Positions 36,377-42,438 of a DNA stretch of 49,611 bases are shown one piece after another. The stretch is taken from IMG/VR virus record IMGVR_UViG_3300012929_000026, positions 1 to 49,611 of that record; one strand, written 5' to 3'. This stretch comes from a virus. Under the pieces are notes generated by a model. It was not told the DNA's origin and made no database searches. It saw only the letters and a list, made by a program, of their open reading frames with translations. Both the position numbers and the translations under genes were made by a program. The stretch's first letter is position 1. Every line of letters begins with the position of its first letter.

Positions 36377-37230
36377 ATACTCTCATCAAGGATATACAGA
36401 GTCTTGTCGGAAACAAACAAGGATGGTTCACCGAAGAAGTGGCAAAGACGTACGCCGAGGAAGTCACAGTCAGACTCCGACGCTCGTTTGGAGCTAGAAC
36501 GGATGTACCTAGACTACGTCTCAGCCAGCTGGGCCCGAAGTGCCCAAGAGCATTGTGGCACTCCATTCATAGTCAAGGGCTTGCAGAACCCCTCCCCGCT
36601 TCCGCCGTGGTCAAATTCACTTATGGACATCTAATCGAAGCCCTCGTAATCGCGTGGGCTAAACAAGCTGGACACGAAGTAACAGGAGAGCAAGATGAGC
36701 TATCTCTTCTCGATATCACCGGTCATAGAGATTGTGTTATTGACGGTTGTGTGGTCGACGTCAAATCTACTGCCAGTCGCAGCTTTATCAAGTTCAAGGA
36801 TCACACGCTTGGGGATTCTGACAGTTTTGGGTATCTGGATCAACTGGATGGCTATCTTGCAGCTTCGGCTAATGACCCTCTGGTCAGAACTAAAGATGTC
36901 GGATATTTATTCGCTGTTGACAAACAACTAGGACATATGGTGCTATATGAACACAAACTCCGACCGGATCATATCCTTCAAAGAATTAATGACTATAAAC
37001 GAATTGTGGGTCTCGATCAGCCACCCCCTTGCACTTGCGGTACGGTCGCCGACGGTAAAGCAGGAAACGTTAGACTTGATGTCCCGGCAAGCTACAGCGC
37101 TTTCAAACATGTGTGCTTCCCTGGCCTCAGAACCTTCCTCTACTCCGACGGACCAAGATACCTCACTAAGGTAGTGAGGAAACCTGATGTAATCGAGGTA
37201 AATCGTCATGGACAAGTCGTATATAACTGA
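36364..37230 (+). CDS. PD-(D/E)xK exonuclease (Cas4/RecB-like)
   Basis: 288 residues. Core: KCPRALWHSIHSQG near 60, an alpha helix with E92 (YGHLIEALVIAWAKQAGH), GHRD with D123, VVDVKS with D132 and K134, and a following Q160 (YLDQLDGYL), which together form the metal and catalytic residues of the RecB/lambda-exonuclease-like fold. A Cys-containing C-terminal part (CTCGTVADGK) could bind a cluster as in Cas4. It degrades or processes DNA ends, replacing T7 gp6 exonuclease in host DNA breakdown, recombination and primer removal. Confidence 0.85.
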   Translation: MPNINTLIKDIQSLVGNKQGWFTEEVAKTYAEEVTVRLRRSFGARTDVPRLRLSQLGPKCPRALWHSIHSQGLAEPLPASAVVKFTYGHLIEALVIAWAKQAGHEVTGEQDELSLLDITGHRDCVIDGCVVDVKSTASRSFIKFKDHTLGDSDSFGYLDQLDGYLAASANDPLVRTKDVGYLFAVDKQLGHMVLYEHKLRPDHILQRINDYKRIVGLDQPPPCTCGTVADGKAGNVRLDVPASYSAFKHVCFPGLRTFLYSDGPRYLTKVVRKPDVIEVNRHGQVVYN

Positions 37231-37378
37231 TCCAAGTCATGGTGGTAAAGTTACTTGCCATCGATGTAACGGTTTTATCAAAGAAGGAGATGAAAAGATA
37301 TTTGATCAAACATACTTCCACAAAGAATGCTTCAATCCATACGAGCATTACTATGGTCTGGACAAACCTATAGATTAA
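37208..37378 (+). CDS. Small zinc-ribbon/LIM-like protein (56 aa)
   Basis: 56 residues with C17-H-R-C20 and H38-K-E-C41 (TCHRCNGFIKEG, YFHKECF), a CCHC zinc site in a LIM-like arrangement. Overlaps the exonuclease gene end by 23 bases in another frame. It likely binds a protein or nucleic acid partner, perhaps the exonuclease encoded just before. Confidence 0.65.
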   Translation: MDKSYITDPSHGGKVTCHRCNGFIKEGDEKIFDQTYFHKECFNPYEHYYGLDKPID

Positions 37379-37387
37379 TGTTATAAT
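37359..37387 (+). promoter_or_regulatory. Sigma70-like promoter
   Basis: TGGACA at 37359-37364, 17-base spacer, TATAAT at 37382-37387, overlapping the end of the zinc protein gene. It would drive the gene cluster from 37409 with endonuclease VII. Perfect -10 box. Confidence 0.65.
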
Positions 37388-37408
37388 TAAGAAAGAAAAG
37401 GATATCCC

Positions 37409-37585
37409 ATGAATACTGCAGTTAATTATAATATCACCGACGCTGAGAATGGCTATATTGTCAATAAGTCTGTTGAGACTGAGTCCGAAAAGGATGACAC
37501 TTTCAGCTCTTCGTACACTAGCGAAACCTATGTCTTTGGTGACTGGGCCGCTGTCCTCGAATGGCTGAAGAATGCCGAAGGCTAA
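37409..37585 (+). CDS. Small acidic protein (58 aa)
   Basis: 58 residues: MNTAVNYNITDAENGYIVNK, VETESEKDDTFSSSYTSETY and VFGDWAAVLEWLKNAEG. Likely a small beta-rich fold with a terminal helix. Ribosome site AAAGGATATCCC. Overlaps the endonuclease gene by 14 bases. Confidence 0.65.
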   Translation: MNTAVNYNITDAENGYIVNKSVETESEKDDTFSSSYTSETYVFGDWAAVLEWLKNAEG

Positions 37586-37952
37586 AGGAAAAGGGGAGAA
37601 TAAAATCTCCCCTATTTCTAAGCGCGGCAGACGATTGCTACTCAGATATGGAATAACAGAAGGACAATATGATTACTTATACAGGTCCCAAGAAGGTCGT
37701 TGTGCAGTTTGTAAAAGAGCTGCTTCGAATTTCAAACATCGACTCTCTATCGATCACGATCACAAAACGGGAGAAATCCGCGGACTTCTCTGTATCCATT
37801 GCAACCGATACGTCGTCGGAAGACACCGTAAAGACCTTGGCTCAGACTTACTCAAGGCTGCGTACGAGTACCTCGTCAGAGACTACTCCGGCTGGATAGT
37901 ACCGAGGAAGAAGAAGTGTCGAAAGAAAAGAAAGAAACGACGTATATCATGA
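37572..37952 (+). CDS. Endonuclease VII (recombination endonuclease)
   Basis: 126 residues. Matches the endonuclease VII family: YGITEGQYDYLYRSQEGRC (27-44), zinc cysteines C44-C47 and C74-C77, catalytic DHDHKTG (D61-H64) and RGLLCIHCN. It resolves Holliday junctions and branched DNA during replication and packaging. The C-terminal tail is strongly basic (RKKKCRKKRKKRR). Replaces T7 gp3 endonuclease in this phage. Confidence 0.92.
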   Translation: MPKAKGKGENKISPISKRGRRLLLRYGITEGQYDYLYRSQEGRCAVCKRAASNFKHRLSIDHDHKTGEIRGLLCIHCNRYVVGRHRKDLGSDLLKAAYEYLVRDYSGWIVPRKKKCRKKRKKRRIS

Positions 37953-38053
37953 TTGGCGCAGGAGTAATGTTTCTCCTCTGTCTGTTGATTGGTCTGGCAG
38001 ATAAATATCAAACGCTTGATCCGATCCTGGATTTCCTCCACATACCTAAATGA
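37916..38053 (+). CDS. Small single-span membrane protein (45 aa)
   Basis: 45 residues from GTG 37916 (GAGGAAGAAGAA upstream); MKs: SKEKKETTYIMIGAGVMFLL, one membrane helix about 10-28, then LADKYQTLDPILDFLHIPK. An internal ATG (37949) gives 34 residues. Overlaps the endonuclease end and, by ATGA, the next gene. Function unknown. Confidence 0.5.
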   Translation: MSKEKKETTYIMIGAGVMFLLCLLIGLADKYQTLDPILDFLHIPK

Positions 38054-38193
38054 ACTATGCGAATATTCTAGAGACATACACTCTGGAAGAGATACTTGAA
38101 TTGAACGATAAGACTACCGAAGATTGTTTAGAATTTCTAGTCGAAGAAGGGTTTGTCAGACTCCCTTCGATTAAACCGTTGGATTTCGAATGA
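38050..38193 (+). CDS. Small acidic protein (47 aa)
   Basis: 47 residues: NYANILETYTLEEILELNDK then TTEDCLEFLVEEGFVRLPSI. This ILxxYTLEEILExND...FLVEEG...PxIKPL pattern recurs in small phage proteins. Overlaps both neighbours by four bases. Function unknown; possibly a small inhibitor or adapter. Confidence 0.65.
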   Translation: MNYANILETYTLEEILELNDKTTEDCLEFLVEEGFVRLPSIKPLDFE

Positions 38194-38348
38194 AGAAACG
38201 TCATCCAAGTAACCGTCGTGAACGGATGCAGCTAGAAGCTGAAAAGAAAGAACAAAGTGCGAAAAAAGAAAGCGCCTACGTTAGGCGACGAACTGCCGAC
38301 CTCCAACAGAAGGAAGCAGAAGATGACATTCGGAAAGAAGTTCTCTGA
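38190..38348 (+). CDS. Small basic coiled-coil protein (52 aa)
   Basis: 52 residues: KKRHPSNRRERMQLEAEKKE followed by AKKESAYVRRRTADLQQKEA and EDDIRKEVL. Lys/Arg/Glu-rich helix with coiled-coil character. Tiled by ATGA at its start. Overlaps the next gene by 26 bases. Function unknown. Confidence 0.5.
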   Translation: MKKRHPSNRRERMQLEAEKKEQSAKKESAYVRRRTADLQQKEAEDDIRKEVL

Positions 38349-38535
38349 CAAGTTCGGTGAAGACAAGAAGATCGAAATCTCCACCGCTAATATCCATGCT
38401 GCAGTCGAGGCATTCCTCCGTAGCGTGAAGAAATTGAAAGATTCCGACGATGTCTTTTCCATCAATATGGATGAGATCGTGGGCAAGAAACCGACGGATG
38501 TAATCACCATCGGAATAAGAATAAGGAAGGAATAA
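38323..38535 (+). CDS. Small protein (70 aa)
   Basis: 70 residues from ATG 38323 (AGAAGGAAGCAGAAG upstream): MTFGKKFSDKFGEDKKIEIS, AAVEAFLRSVKKLKDSDDVF and VGKKPTDVITIGIRIRKE. Lys-rich helix followed by strands. It is in an alternative frame to the previous gene. Function unknown. Confidence 0.6.
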   Translation: MTFGKKFSDKFGEDKKIEISTANIHAAVEAFLRSVKKLKDSDDVFSINMDEIVGKKPTDVITIGIRIRKE

Positions 38536-38536
38536 G

Positions 38537-38788
38537 TTGGTACGGACGGACAGGAACTACGCGAAGGAAACAACGTATGAGGATACTCCGGCGCAAGTCA
38601 AACGTCGTATTGCCCGTAACCGAGCAAGACGCAAAGCACTCAGACAAGGACGAGTCCATAAAGGTGATCTCAAAGAGCTTGACCACGTTGGATTTCATCG
38701 GACTGGTAGCCTTGACCGTGTTGCTACCCGTGTGGTCAGCAGGACTGCGAATAGACGAAGACAACCGCCGCGAAAATCAAGGCATTGA
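38537..38788 (+). CDS. Basic HNH-like phage protein (83 aa)
   Basis: 83 residues from a TTG start (38537; GGAAGGAATAAG upstream). Landmarks: EDTPAQVKRRIARNRARRKA, VHKGDLKELDHVGFHRTGSL and VATRVVSRTANRRRQPPRKS. The pattern TPxQVKRRxARNxARR...KGDxKxxDHxxxxxxGS...NLRVVSRxxNR is shared with phage HNH-type small proteins. Here one catalytic histidine (DHV) remains visible but the metal site looks incomplete. Confidence 0.6.
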   Translation: MVRTDRNYAKETTYEDTPAQVKRRIARNRARRKALRQGRVHKGDLKELDHVGFHRTGSLDRVATRVVSRTANRRRQPPRKSRH

Positions 38789-38813
38789 CAAGATAAAGAA
38801 AGAATGATATTGT
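38785..38813 (+). promoter_or_regulatory. Sigma70-like promoter
   Basis: TTGACA at 38785-38790, 17-base spacer, TATTGT at 38808-38813, starting within the end of the HNH-like gene. It would drive the acidic gene at 38845 and beyond. Confidence 0.75.
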
Positions 38814-38844
38814 GATCTGGTTAATACAACCAAAGGAAAAAGGC

Positions 38845-38997
38845 ATGAACCAACATGTTAAAGAAACTAAAGACGTTTTGGACGTGGATGACAAGCCCGT
38901 CCGAGACGACACTGTTTTCGTCCAAGACGACGGTGACTACCCAGTCGATCCCCTCGACTCCCCCGGAGCCGACGCCCCGGAAGTCAAGGAAGACTAA
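38845..38997 (+). CDS. Very acidic small protein (50 aa)
   Basis: 50 residues from ATG 38845 (AAAGGAAAAAGGC upstream): MNQHVKETKDVLDVDDKPVR followed by DDTVFVQDDGDYPVDPLDSP and a terminal acidic stretch. About a third Asp/Glu. Such DNA-mimic-like acidic peptides can inhibit host DNA-binding enzymes (for example T7 Ocr is acidic), an inference only. Followed by hairpin and terminator elements. Confidence 0.6.
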   Translation: MNQHVKETKDVLDVDDKPVRDDTVFVQDDGDYPVDPLDSPGADAPEVKED

Positions 38998-39007
38998 AGT
39001 TAAACTG

Positions 39008-39059
39008 CCGATGTAATGTCGGGTACTCGGGGAGTATGCTCAGGCTGCTCCCCCTCTTT
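39008..39059 (+). terminator. Hairpin plus terminator
   Basis: A hairpin CCGA-TGTAATG-TCGG (39008-39022) with the same loop as the later strong terminator, then CGGGGAG/CTCCCC (39028-39053) followed by TCTTT. It closes the 38845 gene, though some transcription likely continues to 39071. Confidence 0.65.
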
Positions 39060-39070
39060 ATGAGATTAAA

Positions 39071-39649
39071 ATGGAATATAAATTAAAAACTCTCCCTTGC
39101 GATACTATAGCATCTTGCAAACCTGCGATGCCACAGAATATGTACGAGCTGTTTCAAGACTACCTCGGCAATCCTGTGAGTTCAAATCAAGAAGGGATAA
39201 CCCCCATGCGTTATGCTGACGCCCCCCAAGTTGCAACGTCTGTCGTTGCTCTGGCTGCCCCGATCTCTGTCGAGGCAACACAGCGTGACTTCCTCACCCA
39301 GCGTGTCAGTCAAGTGACTAACAAGCTCGACAAAGATCTTCGTAAGCAGTTCTTCATGGACTCAGAAGATCGTCCTAAGACTGCCGAAGAGTTGATCAAA
39401 GCCATTGAAGAGGGTAACTACACTCTCGATCAGGATGCGATCGACAGGGTCGGCGAAGATATCATCCATTACAACAACGAGTACGGAATTCGTTGGGGTA
39501 AGGATAAGCCTGACCACAAAGGTTACATGGCCGCGAAGGCAGTCCTCAAAGAGGCTGCTCAGGAAGTCATCGATACGGTGACGACTGCCTCGATCGAAGA
39601 GGCTCGCAAAGCACTGAAGACGTTCAAGGTCTGGCAGTACCAAGCCTGA
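39071..39649 (+). CDS. Unknown protein (192 aa), last rightward gene
   Basis: 192 residues, no signal or membrane segment. An N-terminal stretch (EYKLKTLPCDTIASCKPAMP) with two Cys, a Pro/Gly linker, then helices with charged residues (QRDFLTQRVSQVTNKLDKDL, RPKTAEELIKAIEEGNYTLD). Ends in ARKALKTFKVWQYQA. Immediately precedes a strong terminator, at the point where the two arms converge. No family recognised; a possible late regulator or virion component. Confidence 0.65.
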   Translation: MEYKLKTLPCDTIASCKPAMPQNMYELFQDYLGNPVSSNQEGITPMRYADAPQVATSVVALAAPISVEATQRDFLTQRVSQVTNKLDKDLRKQFFMDSEDRPKTAEELIKAIEEGNYTLDQDAIDRVGEDIIHYNNEYGIRWGKDKPDHKGYMAAKAVLKEAAQEVIDTVTTASIEEARKALKTFKVWQYQA

Positions 39650-39663
39650 ACTAACTCAAACGA

Positions 39664-39694
39664 AAACCCCCGATGTAATGTCGGGGGTTTTTTT
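39664..39694. terminator. Strong bidirectional terminator between converging arms
   Basis: AAACCCCCGA-TGTAATG-TCGGGGGTTT (10-bp perfect stem, 7-base loop), then TTTT on the plus strand and, read leftward, TTTTCG after the stem. It lies between the last rightward gene (stop 39649) and the last leftward gene (stop 39722). The apical part matches the hairpin at 39008. Confidence 0.92.
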
Positions 39695-39696
39695 GT

Positions 39697-39715
39697 GCCT
39701 ATGATAGGCGTTTTT
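39697..39715 (+). terminator. Second terminator hairpin
   Basis: GCCTA-TGA-TAGGC stem (5 bp, extendable) followed by GTTTTTG. It backs up the main terminator for rightward transcription just before the convergent gene. Confidence 0.7.
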
Positions 39716-39721
39716 GTCTAT

Positions 39722-40138
39722 TTAGCTTTTTGAATGTATATTAAACTTAGTTCCGAAGCCACCTGAAGCAGGTCTCCAACCATTATACCAAAGTACTCTC
39801 TTACCTGAATAACTGATGAATGGAGCCCATCCATTGATGATGGACCACTTCCAACCATATTGATGTGGATTAGCATCATACCATGTTGTTAAAAGAACTG
39901 GTGCAGGTCCTTTAACCCAGTAACCTTTCCCTTCGAATCCTATTACAAATCCCATAAAGTTGCCGATTGGATTGCGACAGAACCAATAAAAGTCTCTCAG
40001 AAATTGATTCTTTACATTAGGAAGATATGGCTCTCCGTTGTTTATTTCTGGAGCATGCCATGAATCTCCATTACGGAACCACCATAAGAAACCGGTGGGT
40101 CTAGGTGTAGCTGGTACGTATACTGTTTCTATTGTCAT
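39722..40138 (-). CDS. Conserved phage/prophage protein (138 aa)
   Basis: 138 residues, rich in Trp, Tyr, Phe and Gly: TPRPTGFLWWFRNGDSWHAP, DFYWFCRNPIGNFMGFVIGF and WKWSIINGWAPFISYSGKRV, ending in a Gly-rich WRPASGGFGTKFN. This pattern is shared by small proteins of podophages and prophages that are encoded near the end of the virion module. Likely a virion or ejection accessory. Overlaps the polyvalent gene by four bases (ATGA). Last gene of the leftward arm. Confidence 0.7.
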   Translation of the reverse strand: MTIETVYVPATPRPTGFLWWFRNGDSWHAPEINNGEPYLPNVKNQFLRDFYWFCRNPIGNFMGFVIGFEGKGYWVKGPAPVLLTTWYDANPHQYGWKWSIINGWAPFISYSGKRVLWYNGWRPASGGFGTKFNIHSKS

Positions 40139-42438
40139 CCTTCGATATCCGATCTATCTTGTCTTAATTTCTTTAATCTAACCTTATCAAATTCAGAGTG
40201 AGGATATTGTTTCATAAGATCATCTATCTGTTTATTTAGTTTAGATATTTGTACACTTCTCAATACCATCTCTTTCCAAGATTTATCTGCAGCATCTAAA
40301 GCTTCTTGCTCAGCTTTTCGATCAATTTTTTCAGGAATATATTTCTTAGAAAGTACTTTATTTCTCTCCTCTCTAGCTGCCGCCCTTTCTTCGGGAGTCA
40401 TTTTAAGAGCCTTCTCATAAGCATCTAATTGAGTTTTTAAAGCTTCTCTTTGCATATCTGAGATTGGCTCATTTACATTAGCAGCACGTCTGAATTGGAT
40501 CGGTTCTCCTTCAGACTTCATTGGACCTTGTCCCCACGGAGGTGGAGGTTCATTCTGGAACATTCGAGGCATATCAAATTCTTCCGATCTATATGGAGGA
40601 ATTAATTTCTTCGTTTCAAGTTCATAATATAATCTAGCTTGAACATTCCTAGCCTCGACTTCTCCTCTCAGCCTTCTATACAGCTTATGATGCGCATTAG
40701 CTGCGTCTTCTAGAAGAATCTCTGATTGAACTATATTTTTCAATCTCTTAAAGTTTGGAGAATCCTTAGCACTTTCCAGAGCTTCTTTAACTATAGGAGA
40801 GATTGGTTTTCCTTTAAGATTATCGTATATGGCTGCTTTAAGGTCTAAAAGTTCTTCCGGGAGAAACCCAGACGCAATTATATCCTTTTCAGTCCTCGTT
40901 CTAACATTCTTGAAGAAGGCTTCTGCAGCATCGAGCTGTTTAGTCCTAAACATTTCAGAACTACCGCCTCTGGCAAATCCTTCTATATCCTGGATCCTAT
41001 GCTGAACTTCGTGCATTATGACACTTCGAACTTCTTCTTGACTAAGATCGGGGGACAGAAAGAGAGTCTTCCCCAACATCATTCCCTTCGTACCCATTGC
41101 AATTTCTTCAGGAGGAAGTTCTTTAACTTGAAGCCCTCTCAACTCAGGATATGCTTTGAATAATTCAGGATGATCTATCGTTTGTTCTAGAGTCTGTGCC
41201 TTGCCTCGACCCTTCTGTAGAAAGTCTAAAATATCTTCGAGAGAAGCATTATCCTTCAGAGCAGGAAGACCTGATCCTTTGGGAGTGAGTGTAATTTTAT
41301 CCCCGTCGACAGTCTTATCGAAAGCTCCTTCTTTCAACTTCATATCGGAATCGTGGATTTCATACCGCCAACGATTGTCAGCGCCTCTGAACATCCCCGT
41401 CTTCTTCCAGATATAATCTCTAACATCTCCGATCATACCCCGAGGAAGTCCACGACTTTCTAAGATCTGAGCCTCAGCTAGCTTATTCTTGTCTACAGTC
41501 CTCGACGTAACACCGGCGAATGAACCTAGACTGCCTTCAGCTAGTTTAGAAGCGACAGGAGCAGGACCGAAGGTCATAAGGCCTGCCAAATCCGCAGCCT
41601 TCTCAATAGCTTGGGTAGAAGTGTGAACTTCCCCAGTTTCTGGATCCACGCCCCATTCAGGAGCTTGAGTTAAACTAAACGCATTCTTTGCGGTCTCATA
41701 AAGCCCAGACAATATCTCGGTCATCCGAGGACGAGGGAAAGGAGCTTGTCTCTCAGGAGGATTCATATAACTTGGAGCTGGATAATAGGTATCTCCAACC
41801 CAATGGCCAGCTAAGTCTGGACGATCTTTAGCGTACTGAGATTGGTCAGAGAAAGTAGGATGATTGGGTTTCTTAAACGTGTCAGGCCAATGTCCTGTCT
41901 CTTTGTCTGGCTGTACACCTGCTTGAAAAGCACCTCTCAGATCATAGTCGAATCCTGAATCGTTAGGAGCATTCTTTGCCTTCCAATCTTGGAATTTAGC
42001 CTCCTCAGTAGGACTTAAACTAGTCTCGTACTGATTTCCCGGTGTCCCAGTACCTCCTACTGGTTTTAACGCACCAGTGACCTCCGTAGGGGCTTGGAGA
42101 GGCATTGTAGAAGACGAGGTGGGTGTGAATAACGGGTCTCCTTCCCTCTGCGTGGGAGGAATAGGCTGAAACTGTGGCGTGTAGTAGTCTACGATCTCGC
42201 CTTGATCGTTGTAGATGTTATTCGGATCTCGTACGATAGCCCGGTTCTGCTCCAGCTGTTGTGGAGTCATAACGCGATCTCTAGTCTGTGGTTCGGGTTG
42301 TTCGGTGGCTTGGGCAGGCAGGGTACGCATAGTCATAGGCTGTCCCTGCGGATCTCCTTCGACAGGTTTAATACCTATACTGTCCATCTTGTATTGGACT
42401 TCATCGTCATAGACTTTATCACCGACTGCGATGGGCAT
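40135..42438 (-). CDS. Polyvalent-type virion protein with metallopeptidase-like domain (767 aa)
   Basis: 767 residues. A disordered Pro/Gln-rich N-terminus (about 1-230), a central globular part, then about residues 470-495 a VIMHEVQHRIQDIEGFARGGS segment: the HExxH zinc-peptidase-like signature within the pattern of a large-polyvalent-protein domain (LPD23-like, MHEVQHxIQxxEGFARGG). The C-terminus is a Lys/Glu-rich coiled coil (EKALKMTPEERAAAREERNK and onward). Polyvalent proteins are injected with the DNA and act on the host early. It follows the gp15-like gene by TAATG overlap, suggesting it is an ejected virion protein. Confidence 0.65.
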   Translation of the reverse strand: MPIAVGDKVYDDEVQYKMDSIGIKPVEGDPQGQPMTMRTLPAQATEQPEPQTRDRVMTPQQLEQNRAIVRDPNNIYNDQGEIVDYYTPQFQPIPPTQREGDPLFTPTSSSTMPLQAPTEVTGALKPVGGTGTPGNQYETSLSPTEEAKFQDWKAKNAPNDSGFDYDLRGAFQAGVQPDKETGHWPDTFKKPNHPTFSDQSQYAKDRPDLAGHWVGDTYYPAPSYMNPPERQAPFPRPRMTEILSGLYETAKNAFSLTQAPEWGVDPETGEVHTSTQAIEKAADLAGLMTFGPAPVASKLAEGSLGSFAGVTSRTVDKNKLAEAQILESRGLPRGMIGDVRDYIWKKTGMFRGADNRWRYEIHDSDMKLKEGAFDKTVDGDKITLTPKGSGLPALKDNASLEDILDFLQKGRGKAQTLEQTIDHPELFKAYPELRGLQVKELPPEEIAMGTKGMMLGKTLFLSPDLSQEEVRSVIMHEVQHRIQDIEGFARGGSSEMFRTKQLDAAEAFFKNVRTRTEKDIIASGFLPEELLDLKAAIYDNLKGKPISPIVKEALESAKDSPNFKRLKNIVQSEILLEDAANAHHKLYRRLRGEVEARNVQARLYYELETKKLIPPYRSEEFDMPRMFQNEPPPPWGQGPMKSEGEPIQFRRAANVNEPISDMQREALKTQLDAYEKALKMTPEERAAAREERNKVLSKKYIPEKIDRKAEQEALDAADKSWKEMVLRSVQISKLNKQIDDLMKQYPHSEFDKVRLKKLRQDRSDIEG
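42067..42095 (+). repeat. Dispersed imperfect repeat, copy 3
   Basis: TAACGCACCAGTGACCTCCG then TAGGGGCTT, inside the polyvalent-protein gene (which is coded on the other strand). Shares AACGCACCAGTGA exactly with copy 1 at 17674. Confidence 0.5.

Noticed and set aside
31235-36420. Minus-strand frames across the replication arm
   Set aside because: They overlap strongly supported plus-strand genes or the RNA and show no coding character or ribosome sites.
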